This document shows, piece after piece, positions 33,403 through 43,533 of a DNA stretch of 64,000 nt. The notes beneath the pieces are model-generated. The model was not told the DNA's origin. It did not search any database and saw only the letters and a list, made by a program, of their open reading frames with translations. The stretch covers positions 124,001 through 188,000 of the forward strand of contig NZ_SRLC01000001.1 of NCBI RefSeq assembly GCF_004765605.1, read 5' to 3'. Origin of the DNA: Hymenobacter aquaticus. Lineage in GTDB: Bacteria > Bacteroidota > Bacteroidia > Cytophagales > Hymenobacteraceae. Position 1 is the stretch's first letter. Each line of letters begins with the position of its first letter. Both the position numbers and the translations under genes were made by a program.

Positions 33403-34503
33403 TTACACGTTGAAGCGGAAGTGCATGATGTCGCCGTCCTGCACCACGTAGTCCTTGCCTTCCACGGCCATCTTGCCGGCTTCCTTGATTTTGACCTCGG
33501 TTTTGTATTCCTGGTAATCGGCCAGCTTAATCACCTCGGCCCGGATAAAGCCCTTCTCGAAATCGGAGTGGATAACGCCGGCCGCCTGCGGAGCCTTGTC
33601 GCCCTTGTGGATGGTCCAGGCCCGTACTTCCTGCACGCCGGCGGTGAAGTAGGTAATCAGGTTCAGCAGCTCGTAGCTGGAGCGAATCAGCTTGCTCAGG
33701 CCCGACTCAGTGAGGCCGTACTCGGCCAGGAACATTTCCTTTTCCTCGGGGTCTTCCATGTCGGCAATCTGCTCCTCAATGGCGGCCGATACGAGTACTA
33801 CCTGGGCGCCTTCGGCTTTCACATGCTCGCGCAGGGCGGCCACGTGCTTGTTGCCGTCGGTGGCAATGCTGGCCTCGTCCACGTTGGCCACGTAAATCAC
33901 GGGCTTGATGGTGAGCAGCTGCAAATCGGCCACGGCCTCCAGCTCCACGTCGTCGGCCACCACGGCGCGGGCGTTCTGCCCGGCTTCCAGCGCCGCCTTA
34001 AAGCGCTGCAGAATGGCTACTTCCTTTTTGGCCGCCGCGTCGCCGGCCTTGGCCGAGCGCTCCGACTTCTGGAGCTTCTTGTCGATGCTTTCCAGGTCCT
34101 TGAGCTGCAATTCGGTGTCGATAACGTCCTTGTCAAACACCGGGTCGACGCCGCCGGCTACGTGCACGATGTTGGGGTCTTCGAAGCAGCGCACCACGTG
34201 GATGATGGCGTCAACCTCGCGGATGTTGGCCAGGAACTTGTTGCCCAGACCTTCGCCCTTGGAAGCGCCCTTCACCAGGCCGGCAATGTCCACAAACTCA
34301 ATGATGGTGGGCAGCACGCGCTTGGGGTTCACCAGGGCTTCCAGGATCTGGAGCCGCTCGTCGGGCACGGTAATCACGCCCACGTTGGGCTCGATGGTGC
34401 AGAAAGGATAGTTGGCCGATTCGGCCTTGGCGTTCGAAAGGGCGTTGAACAGCGTGGACTTACCCACGTTCGGCAAACCGACGATTCCGCAGCGGAGACC
34501 CAT
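33403..34503 (-). CDS. ychF: GTP/ATP-binding protein YchF (OLA1 family)
   Basis: 366 residues from the ATG at 34503, preferred to the upstream Met because it starts the conserved N-terminus MGLRCGIVGLPNVGKST with the G1 loop. Further motifs: DIAGLVKGASKGEGLGN (G3) and VANVDEAS where the usual NKxD is replaced, a mark of this ATP-preferring family. The C-terminal TGS-like domain ends EGKDYVVQDGDIMHFRFNV. Ribosome-associated, likely a translation or stress factor. A promoter box lies 60 bp upstream. Confidence 0.95.
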   Translation of the reverse strand: MGLRCGIVGLPNVGKSTLFNALSNAKAESANYPFCTIEPNVGVITVPDERLQILEALVNPKRVLPTIIEFVDIAGLVKGASKGEGLGNKFLANIREVDAIIHVVRCFEDPNIVHVAGGVDPVFDKDVIDTELQLKDLESIDKKLQKSERSAKAGDAAAKKEVAILQRFKAALEAGQNARAVVADDVELEAVADLQLLTIKPVIYVANVDEASIATDGNKHVAALREHVKAEGAQVVLVSAAIEEQIADMEDPEEKEMFLAEYGLTESGLSKLIRSSYELLNLITYFTAGVQEVRAWTIHKGDKAPQAAGVIHSDFEKGFIRAEVIKLADYQEYKTEVKIKEAGKMAVEGKDYVVQDGDIMHFRFNV

Positions 34504-34537
34504 AATAGTGAAATGGTGAGTTGGTGAAATGGTGAAC
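34504..34537. repeat. Microsatellite TGGTGAAA-type next to the ychF start
   Basis: Units of AGTGAAATGGTGAGTTGGTG-type sequence abut the ychF start codon. A related CACTTCACCG/TTTCACC run lies at 42816-42838 on the end of another gene. Confidence 0.55.
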
Positions 34538-34564
34538 TGCACCCCAGGGGCGCAATTCGAGGGG

Positions 34565-34572
34565 CAAAGGTA
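34565..34572 (-). promoter_or_regulatory. -7 box TACCTTTG for ychF
   Basis: TACCTTTG (minus strand) matches TAnnTTTG exactly, 62 bp before the start. The microsatellite then lies in the transcribed leader. Confidence 0.6.
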
Positions 34573-34630
34573 CGGCTGTTTTTCGGGTAATCCTTGGCGT
34601 AATCTGCCACAGCTTGGAGAAGGGAAAAGC

Positions 34631-34807
34631 AGAACGTCATGCTGAGCGAAGTCGAAGCATCTCTACCGCAATGCTAACATTATCCGTCCGTCATCCTGAG
34701 CACAGCGAAGGACCTTATCACGTCAGCACGATAATCGTAGCAACGACTCGTTCCAGGGTGATAAGGTCCTTCGTCACCGCTTCATGCGCGGAATGCTCAG
34801 GATGACA
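34631..34807. repeat. Composite dispersed repeats (AGAACGTCATG and GTCATCCTGAG types)
   Basis: A half-site AGAACGTCATGCTGAGCGAA (34631-34650) leads into a CGAAGCATCTC end. It is followed by an imperfect palindrome with arms GTCATCCTGAGCAC and CGAAGGACCTTATCAC (34690-34721) mirrored at 34758-34806. Nothing coding was seen in 34504-34923 apart from these. Confidence 0.7.
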
Positions 34808-34830
34808 GCTGAAGAATACCCACAAAAGAA

Positions 34831-34867
34831 CGGCGCGCTTCAACCCTGGAAGAGTCGAAGCGCGCCG
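34831..34867 (-). terminator. Hairpin after the PUR-family gene
   Basis: CGGCGCGCTTC (34831-34841) pairs with GAAGCGCGCCG (34857-34867), 15-bp loop. It lies downstream of the gene ending at 34924. Confidence 0.5.
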
Positions 34868-34923
34868 CGCGAAGGTGCTGAATTCAGGTAAAGAGTAAAG
34901 CAGTGTTTCGCTAAGCTTCGGGG

Positions 34924-35280
34924 CTAGTAGTTGTCGTCGGAGCGGTTGGGGTTGAAGCCGTTGTTGTCGCCTTCGTAATTGTCGTAAGCGGGACGGGGGC
35001 GGTCCAGCTCGGCTACTTCCTCTTCGCTGAGCAGCTCTTCGCGCACGTAGTCCACTGCGTCCTGCAGGGCATCCACGAATTTGGCGAAGTCTTCCTTGTA
35101 GAGGAAAATTTTGTGTTTCTCGTAGGAAAACGTGTCATCATCGCGCAGCTTACGCTTGCTTTCCGTGATGGTGAGGTAGTAGTCCTGCCCGCGCGTGGCC
35201 TTTACGTCGAAAAAGTACGTGCGTTTGCCCGCTTTAATGCGTTGAGAGTAGATTTCTTCCTGATCGTGACGGTCTTCCAC
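34924..35280 (-). CDS. PUR-family DNA/RNA-binding protein (DUF3276)
   Basis: 118 residues. A PUR-like beta-alpha unit fills residues 8-95: EIYSQRIKAGKRTYFFDVKA, GQDYYLTITESKRK and FSYEKHKIFLYKEDFAKFVDAL. The acidic C-terminus ends in DNYEGDNNGFNPNRSDDNY. Bacterial PUR proteins bind nucleic acid and are widespread in Bacteroidota. Its upstream DNA is AT-rich and shared with a divergent DUF58 gene. Confidence 0.88.
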   Translation of the reverse strand: MEDRHDQEEIYSQRIKAGKRTYFFDVKATRGQDYYLTITESKRKLRDDDTFSYEKHKIFLYKEDFAKFVDALQDAVDYVREELLSEEEVAELDRPRPAYDNYEGDNNGFNPNRSDDNY

Positions 35281-35393
35281 GGTGCCTTCAAATAGGTTGA
35301 TTTATTCCAAGATGATTGAATTACCACCCAAAGTAAAATGTTCCAGCCGTATATAAAAATATTGAGGTCAAATTTTTTCCACAAAATGCGGGG

Positions 35394-35401
35394 TATCTTT
35401 G
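35394..35401 (+). promoter_or_regulatory. -7 box TATCTTTG upstream of DUF58 gene
   Basis: Exact TAnnTTTG match with a TTG at 35372-35374 19 bp upstream, suiting the -33 element. It would give a leader of about 145 bp before 35552. Confidence 0.55.
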
Positions 35402-35520
35402 TTTTACGGCTTTCCGGGTTTGTGCGCGGGATTTTAGGACGGAGCCGGGAAAAAGTAGGGGCAATACCGAAAGCTGGATTATATCTAGTAAAACCTATGT
35501 ATTGCGCCTTGCGGCGGCAC

Positions 35521-35550
35521 TTCACTCATTCACTCATTCACTCATTCACC
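35521..35550. repeat. Microsatellite TTCACTCA directly before a start codon
   Basis: CACTCATT repeated about four times and ending one base before the ATG at 35552. The same unit recurs, inverted, at 18767-18797 and 45221-45303. Confidence 0.65.
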
Positions 35551-35551
35551 G

Positions 35552-36469
35552 ATGTCCCAACCGCTTGATCTGGCTGCCGTTCGCTCGTTTGAGAACCTGG
35601 AGTTTCTGGCCCGCCAGCTCGTGGAAGGCTTTATCACGGGCCTGCACCAGTCGCCCTACCACGGCTTTTCGGTCGAGTTTTCGGAGCACCGCCTCTACAA
35701 CCCCGGCGAAAGCACCCGCCACATCGACTGGAAGGTGTTTGCCCGCACCGACAAGCTGTTTGTGAAGCGCTATGAGGAGGAAACCAACCTGCGCTGCCAC
35801 CTGCTGCTCGACGTGAGCCCGAGCATGTATTACCCGGCCCCCGGCCACGACAAGCTGCGCTTCGCCGTGCTCTGCGCCGCGGCCCTCACCACGCTGCTGC
35901 AGAAGCAGCGCGACGCGGTGGGCCTGGTCACCTTCGCCGACCAGGTGGAGCTGCAAACGCCGGTGCGGTCCACGACCTCGCACCGCCACACCCTGCTGCT
36001 GACTCTGCAACAGCTGCTGGAGCGCCCCGCCGCGCCCCGCCGCGCCACCGACGTGTCGGGCGTGATTCACCAGATTGCCCAGCAGATTCCCAAACGCTCG
36101 TTGGTTATTCTGTTTTCGGACATGCTGGGCCGCAACCCCGAGGAGCAAACGGCCAGCCTGGCCGCCCTGCAGCACCTGCGCCACCAGCAGCACGAGGTGT
36201 TGCTGTTTCACATCATGGACCGCGCCACGGAATCCGAATTTGCCTTTGCCGAGCGGCCCTACCTGTTTGAGGACGTCGAAACCGGGGAGCAGATCAAGCT
36301 GCAGCCGGCCCAGGTGCGCGAGCAGTACCGCGCCGCCATGCAGCAGTACGAGCAGGAGCTGGCGTTACGCTGCGGGCAGTACCGCATCGACTTCGTGCCG
36401 GTCGACATCCGGGAGCCGTTCGACAAGGTGCTCTACGCCTACCTCGTCAAGCGGGGCAAAGTCCGGTAG
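35552..36469 (+). CDS. DUF58 domain protein (orphan)
   Basis: 305 residues. DUF58 N-terminus RSFENLEFLARQLVEGFITG, then GESTRHIDWKVFARTDKLFVKR and a VWA-like domain with a MIDAS-like LLLDVSPSMYYP. DUF58 proteins usually sit beside a MoxR ATPase and Bat VWA proteins; none is here, though another DUF58 gene with VWA genes lies at 55621. Probably takes part in envelope assembly or stress. The start is set by the AAYGTG-rich repeat ending at 35550. Confidence 0.88.
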   Translation: MSQPLDLAAVRSFENLEFLARQLVEGFITGLHQSPYHGFSVEFSEHRLYNPGESTRHIDWKVFARTDKLFVKRYEEETNLRCHLLLDVSPSMYYPAPGHDKLRFAVLCAAALTTLLQKQRDAVGLVTFADQVELQTPVRSTTSHRHTLLLTLQQLLERPAAPRRATDVSGVIHQIAQQIPKRSLVILFSDMLGRNPEEQTASLAALQHLRHQQHEVLLFHIMDRATESEFAFAERPYLFEDVETGEQIKLQPAQVREQYRAAMQQYEQELALRCGQYRIDFVPVDIREPFDKVLYAYLVKRGKVR

Positions 36470-36470
36470 T

Positions 36471-36728
36471 ATGGCAGTATGGCACTGCCGCGTCTGCGGC
36501 CTCGATTACGACTATTCGCCCTGGGGCCCCAACGACGATGCGCCCGACTACGGCACCTGCGAGTGTTGCGGCGTGCAGTTCGGTACCGACGACTATTCGG
36601 TGGAAACTGCCCGGGCTTTCCGCCGGCAGTGGCTGAATGCCGGGGCCAAATGGTTTTACGTCAATATGCAGCCCGCCGACTGGCAGCTGGAGACGCAGCT
36701 TACCCAGATTCCGGAGCGGTTTTGGTAG
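36471..36728 (+). CDS. Small CxxC protein, zinc-ribbon-like
   Basis: 85 residues. Two CxxC pairs near the N-terminus (CRVCG at 6-10 and CECCG near 30-34) and an aromatic-rich, acidic body (DYDYSPWGPNDDAPDYGTC, FYVNMQPADWQLE). Begins one base after the TAG of the DUF58 gene, so it is co-transcribed. I do not know the family; a short metal-binding protein is likely. Confidence 0.65.
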   Translation: MAVWHCRVCGLDYDYSPWGPNDDAPDYGTCECCGVQFGTDDYSVETARAFRRQWLNAGAKWFYVNMQPADWQLETQLTQIPERFW

Positions 36729-36760
36729 CCGCTTGTTCTGTTCTTTTAAATTCCCCTGCT

Positions 36761-36970
36761 TTGCTTGATTACGTCTTTTTGCTGGTCTTCGTGTGTCTGC
36801 CCTCGGCCCTGATTACCGGCTACATTGCCCACATGAACAACCGCTCGTTGTGGCGCTGGATGCTGTTTGGCCTGTGCGTACCGTTCGTGGCGGTGTTCGT
36901 CACGATGGTCGTCACGTACTTCGACCAGAAGCGGGCGGCGCGGAACAACCCCGATTCGGACGCCCGCTAG
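36761..36970 (+). CDS. Small two-TM membrane protein (TTG start, tentative)
   Basis: 69 residues if read from a TTG at 36761; there is no earlier ATG outside the previous gene. Two TM segments (LLDYVFLLVFVCLPSALITG and WMLFGLCVPFVAVFVTMVVT) and a basic tail. It ends one base before the stop of the minus-strand glycosylase gene. Start choice is uncertain. Confidence 0.5.
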   Translation: MLDYVFLLVFVCLPSALITGYIAHMNNRSLWRWMLFGLCVPFVAVFVTMVVTYFDQKRAARNNPDSDAR

Positions 36971-36971
36971 G

Positions 36972-37640
36972 CTACTGCTCGTCGGCGGGTGTATTGTCCA
37001 ATGACTGCCAGAGGTACTTGCTGGCCAGCGTGCGGTAGGGGCGCCAGGGTTCGGCCAGCTCCGTCATGCGGCGCAGCAGGGTCCGGCCGGTTTCCTGTAG
37101 GCCGTAGTGCTTGCGCATGGCGTTCTGAATGCCCAAATCACCCTCGGGAAACACGTCGGGCTGGTCCAGAGCAAACATTTGCAGCATCTGGGCCGTCCAG
37201 CGGCCCACGCCTTTGATCTGGGTCAGGTGCTGGGTGAAGGCCTCGGCCTCGAGCTGGCTGAGGTGGGCGTGGTCGAGCTGGCCGCGCTGGGCAAACTCGG
37301 CAATGGCGCGCAGGTAGCCCGCTTTCTGGCGCGAAATACCGGCCGCGCGCAGGTCTTCGTCGGTGAGCTGTAGGAGGACGGCCGGCTCGGGGTAGCCCTC
37401 GGGCAGGAACAGGGCCTGCACCTTTTTCCAGATGGCCGCCGCGGCTTTGGTGGAAATCTGCTGGCTGACGATGGCGCGCAGCAGGGCCAAGTACAAATCT
37501 TCGTGGGGCCGGGGCTCGATGGCGCGGCCCCGGGCAATCAGGGTGGCCAGCACGGCATCGGCCTGGCTCAAGTGGCGCAAAGCTTCTTCCATAGAAAAGG
37601 CCGGGGCGGCGGCAGAGAAATCAGGCTTGGTCACTGTCAA
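36972..37640 (-). CDS. DNA-3-methyladenine glycosylase (AlkA-like, HhH-GPD)
   Basis: 222 residues. HhH-GPD fold: the helix-hairpin-helix LTQIKGVGRWTAQMLQMFAL is followed by the catalytic Asp region DVFPEGDLGIQNAM. The N-terminal part (EDLYLALLRAIVSQQISTKA) matches AlkA-type enzymes without the first domain of E. coli AlkA. Removes alkylated bases. Its start overlaps the upstream phosphoesterase gene by 20 bp; both are one operon. Confidence 0.88.
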   Translation of the reverse strand: MTVTKPDFSAAAPAFSMEEALRHLSQADAVLATLIARGRAIEPRPHEDLYLALLRAIVSQQISTKAAAAIWKKVQALFLPEGYPEPAVLLQLTDEDLRAAGISRQKAGYLRAIAEFAQRGQLDHAHLSQLEAEAFTQHLTQIKGVGRWTAQMLQMFALDQPDVFPEGDLGIQNAMRKHYGLQETGRTLLRRMTELAEPWRPYRTLASKYLWQSLDNTPADEQ

Positions 37641-38277
37641 TGGGGTGAGTGGGGACGGTAAGAATCTGGAGTACCTCGCCCTGGGGCGAAAGTTTCACGC
37701 CGGTCAGGGCCCGGCCATACACGGCCCCGGTGTCGATGTTGAGGACGTGGTGCGCGGGGTCGAAGTCGGGGCTGCCGGCGGTGGGCGTGTGGCCAATCAC
37801 CTGCAGCTTGCCAATGTGGTGCAAGGGGCCTCGCCGCCACAGAATGCCGTCCGGGTTGTCCTCGTTCAGCGGCTCGGGCGTATCGGCCAGGCCGGCGTGG
37901 CTGACGAACACGTGGTCATTTTCCCAGAACAGCGGCCGTTGACCGAGCCAGGATAAATGGCTGGGCAGCAGGCTGCGGCGCAGGCTATACTGGGCCGTGG
38001 TGTAGCGCCCGCCCCAGAGCAGCCAGTTGGGGTAGGGGCCCTGGGGGCCGTAGTGGCGCGTCATGCCCAGCTCGTGGTTGCCCTTGAGAAACACCGTGTT
38101 TTGGGGGTGCCGCTCGCTCAAACTCAGGGCCAGACCGACGGTATCGGGGGAGAAGTTGCCGCGGTCCACCAGGTCGCCCACCTGAATCAGCAGCTCCTGC
38201 TCGGGCTGCCAGTGCTGGAGCAGCTCCAGGAAGGTGTGGTAGCAGCCGTGGACGTCACCGATTACAAATAGATTCAT
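37621..38277 (-). CDS. Metallophosphoesterase (PrpE/ApaH-like)
   Basis: 218 residues from the ATG at 38277. Calcineurin-like metal sites GDVHGC (near 7-12), GDLVDRG, GNHELG and a downstream VSHAGL/IGHTP. Close to protein-phosphatase or diadenosine-tetraphosphatase types. A TACTTTTG promoter box on the minus strand at 38304-38311 is right upstream. Substrate unknown; protein-Ser/Thr or nucleotide phosphatase possible. Confidence 0.85.
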   Translation of the reverse strand: MNLFVIGDVHGCYHTFLELLQHWQPEQELLIQVGDLVDRGNFSPDTVGLALSLSERHPQNTVFLKGNHELGMTRHYGPQGPYPNWLLWGGRYTTAQYSLRRSLLPSHLSWLGQRPLFWENDHVFVSHAGLADTPEPLNEDNPDGILWRRGPLHHIGKLQVIGHTPTAGSPDFDPAHHVLNIDTGAVYGRALTGVKLSPQGEVLQILTVPTHPIDSDQA

Positions 38278-38303
38278 AGGGTAGGCGTGGGGTAACTCGG
38301 GGG

Positions 38304-38311
38304 CAAAAGTA
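38304..38311 (-). promoter_or_regulatory. -7 box TACTTTTG for the phosphoesterase operon
   Basis: Exact TAnnTTTG match on the minus strand, 27 bp before the start at 38277. Confidence 0.6.
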
Positions 38312-38427
38312 GCCTGGGGCCGCCGGTAGTCACCCCGGTGGCAATTAGTTCGTAATAGATTTACGGGCCCGTTCGTTTGATGGGTATCCGATTTGCCCGC
38401 CGGGCGGCCCAAACCCGACGTTACGGC

Positions 38428-38435
38428 TAGCTTTG
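38428..38435 (+). promoter_or_regulatory. -7 box TAGCTTTG for nhaA
   Basis: Exact TAnnTTTG match 52 bp before the nhaA start at 38488. The extra upstream ATG at 38449 is less likely because it lies right after the box. Confidence 0.55.
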
Positions 38436-38487
38436 CTCCGCCCCAGGCGTGGGCTGCGCCCGGGTTTTTGCCACAAAATATCCGCTA

Positions 38488-39672
<1,185 letters not shown>

Positions 39673-39708
39673 CGCCCTTGCCCGCCACCATTTGTGCCCC
39701 AACTAGGG

Positions 39709-40137
39709 TTAGCGACGAGCGGGCTCGTTGTTGGCCGTGGCATTCCAGTGCTGCTGCACTACGGGAAAGCTGACTTCCACCCAGTCGGCCAGGGCCCGCA
39801 CTTTCGGGGCCGCCTGCTGGCCCAGCGGGGTCAGGCTGTATTCCACGTGCGGCGGCACCACTTCGTAGGCCACGCGCTTCACCAGGCCGTCGGCTTCCAG
39901 CCACTGCAGCGTCTGGGCCAGCATCCGCTCACTGACGCCGTCAATCAGGCGGCGCAGTTCGCTGAAGCGCCGGGTTTCGCCTTCCAGTACCAGCAGCACC
40001 AGCACGCCCCAGCGGCTGGTCAGGTGCTTGAGGACCGTGCGCGAAGGGCAGCCGGCCGATAGCAGGTCGCCGCGCAGCAGCTTGTCGGAAAGGGTGGCCG
40101 CGGCGGCGGGCGGGGAAGCGCCCAACTCTTTTTTCAT
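39709..40137 (-). CDS. HxlR-family transcriptional regulator
   Basis: 142 residues. Winged-helix HxlR features: CPSRTVLKHLTSRWGVLVLL, RFSELRRLIDGVSERMLAQ, LQWLEADGLVKR and VEYSLTPLGQQ. Divergent from qorB with a shared palindromic region between them (40155-40173), as in the ytfH/ytfG arrangement of enteric bacteria. Likely senses oxidising or aldehyde-like stress via its conserved Cys and represses qorB. Confidence 0.9.
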   Translation of the reverse strand: MKKELGASPPAAAATLSDKLLRGDLLSAGCPSRTVLKHLTSRWGVLVLLVLEGETRRFSELRRLIDGVSERMLAQTLQWLEADGLVKRVAYEVVPPHVEYSLTPLGQQAAPKVRALADWVEVSFPVVQQHWNATANNEPARR

Positions 40138-40154
40138 ACTTACCTTTTTGTACG

Positions 40155-40173
40155 TACTTACTTTATGTAAGTA
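40155..40173. promoter_or_regulatory. Palindromic operator between hxlR-like gene and qorB
   Basis: TACTTAC (40155-40161), five-base spacer, GTAAGTA (40167-40173); an ACGTAC tract lies next to it. It is eight bases before the qorB promoter box and fits a dimeric HxlR binding site. Confidence 0.6.
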
Positions 40174-40180
40174 AAGATAA

Positions 40181-40188
40181 TACTTTTG
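40181..40188 (+). promoter_or_regulatory. -7 box TACTTTTG for qorB
   Basis: Exact TAnnTTTG match 28 bp before the start at 40217. The operator palindrome overlaps the region just upstream, so repressor binding would block this promoter. Confidence 0.6.
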
Positions 40189-40216
40189 GCCCATCCATCA
40201 TTTAACCGACCAGTAT

Positions 40217-41062
<846 letters not shown>

Positions 41063-41085
41063 GTACTGGCGGGTTGCCAGTAAAC

Positions 41086-41126
41086 ACAAACAGCCGACCC
41101 GCGGTAGTCCCGGGTCGGCTGTTTGT
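41086..41126. terminator. Terminator after qorB
   Basis: 16-bp arms ACAAACAGCCGACCCG (41086-41101) and CGGGTCGGCTGTTTGT (41111-41126), perfect, followed by T-rich. Convergent with the threonine aldolase gene, so bidirectional use is likely. Confidence 0.8.
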
Positions 41127-41166
41127 TTTACGCGTAAGGCTGACTGCTGAGAGCTAAGCGGCGACT

Positions 41167-42246
41167 TTAGTAGGCCGAAAGAGAGCCGGAGGGCGTGGTA
41201 GCGCCGGGCGCGCCAACGCTCAGGGCCTGCAACGCCTGCGTTACCCGCTCAACCATCGGGTCGTCAACGTCGAGGTGGGTGACGAACCGAATCATCTGGG
41301 GGCCAAACGACGACGCCCGGATGCCCTGTTGCTCCAGCGCGGCCAGGAAAGTATCGGCCGGCATGTCGTCCTGGAGGCGGAAGATGGCCAGGTTGGTTTC
41401 GATGGGCAGCACTTCGGCCACGTAGGGCTGGGCGGCCAGCACGGCCCCCAGCTGCTGGGCGCGGCGGTGGTCGTCGGCCAGGCGCGCCACGTTGTGCTGG
41501 AGGGCGTAGAGGCCCGCGGCGGCCAGAATGCCGGCCTGCCGCATGCCGCCGCCCATCACCTTACGAATGCGGCGGCACTTGTGAACAAAGGCCTTACTGC
41601 CCAGCAGCACCGAGCCCACCGGCGCGCCCAGGCCCTTCGACAAGCACACCGAAATCGAGTCGAAGTACTTACCGTACTCCGCCGCGTCCTGGCCGGTGGC
41701 AACCAGGGCGTTGAACACGCGGGCCCCGTCGAGGTGCAGGGCCAGGCCCCGGCGCTGGGCCACTTCGGCAATGCTGGCAATGGTTTCCAGCGAGTAGCAG
41801 CTGCCCCCGCCCCGGTTGCTGGTGTTTTCCAGGCAGATCAGGTTGGACGTGGGGTAGTGCACGTTGTTGGCGGGCCGGATGGCGGCTTCCACCTGGGCGG
41901 CCGTCACGCGGCCCCGGTCGCCGGGCAGCAGCGCCACCGAGGCCCCCGAGTGGAAGGCAATGCCCCCGACTTCCCACAGGTAGACGTGGGCCGTCTGCTC
42001 GCAGATAACTTCCGACAGCGGCTCGGTGTGGGCTTTGATGGCAATCTGGTTGGTCATGGTGCCGGAGGGGCAGAACAGGCCGGCTTCGAGGCCGAAGCGG
42101 GCCGCCGCCGTTTCTTCCAGCTCCCGCACGGTGGGGTCTTCCTCGTACACGTCGTCGCCAACGGGGGCACGGAGCATGGCTTCGAGCATGGCGGCGCTGG
42201 GCCGCGTGACGGTATCGGAGCGTAAATCGATAAGGGGTTCAGACAT
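41167..42246 (-). CDS. ltaE: Threonine aldolase (LtaE-like, PLP-dependent)
   Basis: 359 residues. Starts [27 protein letters not shown] gives the Asp that holds PLP, and [18 protein letters not shown] holds the PLP-Lys. Cleaves threonine or allo-threonine to glycine and acetaldehyde. The N-terminus matches the family exactly. A bulky intergenic repeat is absent here; the gene has its own region. Confidence 0.92.
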   Translation of the reverse strand: MSEPLIDLRSDTVTRPSAAMLEAMLRAPVGDDVYEEDPTVRELEETAAARFGLEAGLFCPSGTMTNQIAIKAHTEPLSEVICEQTAHVYLWEVGGIAFHSGASVALLPGDRGRVTAAQVEAAIRPANNVHYPTSNLICLENTSNRGGGSCYSLETIASIAEVAQRRGLALHLDGARVFNALVATGQDAAEYGKYFDSISVCLSKGLGAPVGSVLLGSKAFVHKCRRIRKVMGGGMRQAGILAAAGLYALQHNVARLADDHRRAQQLGAVLAAQPYVAEVLPIETNLAIFRLQDDMPADTFLAALEQQGIRASSFGPQMIRFVTHLDVDDPMVERVTQALQALSVGAPGATTPSGSLSAY

Positions 42247-42318
42247 AGCCGGGAGGAAAAGGGAACGGAAGAAGACAAGGAAGACAAAACAAGTGTTTCC
42301 CGATTCAAAAATAAGACT

Positions 42319-42326
42319 TACTTTTG
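42319..42326 (+). promoter_or_regulatory. -7 box TACTTTTG for a small gene
   Basis: Exact TAnnTTTG match 36 bp before the ATG at 42363. Confidence 0.6.
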
Positions 42327-42362
42327 CCCCTCCTTTACAAAAAGACTTTAACCGACCCGGAT

Positions 42363-42548
42363 ATGAGCGTCACCCGACTGAAGCGGAAGCACCGCAAGAA
42401 CATTGCGCGTGCCAACAACAAGCAGCGCGTTATCAAGCAACTGCTCCTGACCCCCGTTCTGAAGAACGTGGACCTTGATGAACTGAAGTCCCGCTTCAAC
42501 GGCGGCACCACTTCGGCAGCCACTACTCCCGCTACCGCCGAAGCGTAA
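42363..42548 (+). CDS. Small basic protein of unknown function
   Basis: 61 residues. A strongly basic N-terminus ([20 protein letters not shown]) is followed by a short amphipathic part ([19 protein letters not shown]) and an Ala/Thr tail. Could bind RNA, DNA or a ribosomal surface. It has its own promoter box and a terminator (42674-42709), which supports a real transcript. No family recognised. Confidence 0.6.
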   Translation: MSVTRLKRKHRKNIARANNKQRVIKQLLLTPVLKNVDLDELKSRFNGGTTSAATTPATAEA

Positions 42549-42673
42549 GCTCCCGGGTAGCTGACGATGCTGATAGTCCGCAAACCAAGCTGGTAGGCAG
42601 GACGAAAATTCCAAGTCGGAAGTGTCCTGTACCTCGGCTTGCTCTCCGCGTCGGTAGGGTTCTATTAGCCTCA

Positions 42674-42709
42674 AAAAAGCGCCTTTTCCCCCGGGAGAAG
42701 GCGCTTTTT
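42674..42709. terminator. Terminator after the small basic gene
   Basis: AAAAAGCGCCTTTTCCC / GGGAGAAGGCGCTTTTT arms (one G-T pair), loop of two bases. Between convergent genes, so probably bidirectional. Confidence 0.8.
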
Positions 42710-42814
42710 GCGTGTCATAACGCGCCAAGAATGGCAGCAATAACAGGCAGTTCCTAGAATGGGCGCCGCAGAAGGTCATGCCTGCACGCCGTGACGGAAC
42801 TGCCGCTTACAGCT

Positions 42815-43327
42815 TCACCGTTTCACCACTTCACCGCGGAGCCCCAGCTCAATAGCCTGGAGCTGCTGCACTTTGCCGTTGGCCACTTCAAAGCGCAGCA
42901 TGGTGCGCACTTTGTGAAAGCCGTGCATGCCGGCCGCGCCGGGGTTCAGGTGCAAAAGGCCCAGCTTCGGGTCGGGCATGACCTTGAGAATGTGGGAGTG
43001 GCCGGAAATAAACAGGCCGGGGCGCTCCTGCGCTACCAGCGGCCGGGCGGCGGGCGAGTAGTGGCCGGGGTAGCCGCCAATGTGGGTCATGAGCACGCGC
43101 AGGCCCTCTAGTTCGAAGTTCTGCACCAGCGGCTGAGTCTGGCGCACGTCGCGGCCGTCGATGTTGCCGTAGACGCCCCGCAGCGGGGCCACCGTTTCCA
43201 GGGCTTCAATCACGGCCGCCGAGCCAAAGTCGCCGGCGTGCCAGATTTCGTCGCAGCCCGCGAGGTGGTGCAGGATGCGCTCATCCCAGTAGCCGTGGGT
43301 ATCCGAAAGTAAACCGATTTTTTTCAT
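42815..43327 (-). CDS. YfcE/MJ0936-type metallophosphoesterase
   Basis: 170 residues. Metal-ligand motifs SDTHG (near 8), HAGDFG, GNIDGRD, THIGGYPG and SGHSH in order. Small single-domain phosphodiesterases of this family act on nucleotide or other phosphodiesters. The last codons (EVVKR and TGA) overlap a TTTCACC/CTTCACC microsatellite. Confidence 0.9.
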   Translation of the reverse strand: MKKIGLLSDTHGYWDERILHHLAGCDEIWHAGDFGSAAVIEALETVAPLRGVYGNIDGRDVRQTQPLVQNFELEGLRVLMTHIGGYPGHYSPAARPLVAQERPGLFISGHSHILKVMPDPKLGLLHLNPGAAGMHGFHKVRTMLRFEVANGKVQQLQAIELGLRGEVVKR

Positions 43328-43533
43328 TGCCGCGTAAAAGTAGGACCCGTCTGGGGCTTACGACGAATTGAGGTTTGGGAAAAGGGACCTTGGGCGCAAG
43401 CCCGGCAACAGAACCGGCTGCATCCCGTATCTTGCCCAGCTTTCCGGATTTCCGTTTGCCAAATTTTATGCTGTGTTTTGCAACGGACCCCGGCGCCACT
43501 TCCTCATCATTTTGCCCTCCTGATTACCCTGCG

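Noticed and set aside
33283..34527. 414-codon plus-strand frame opposite ychF
   Set aside because: Antisense of a conserved essential gene; composition biased, no domain visible.
34631..34807. tRNA or small RNA gene in the long spacer before the PUR gene
   Set aside because: No cloverleaf or conserved TpsiC motif; the pairing is explained by dispersed palindromic repeats.
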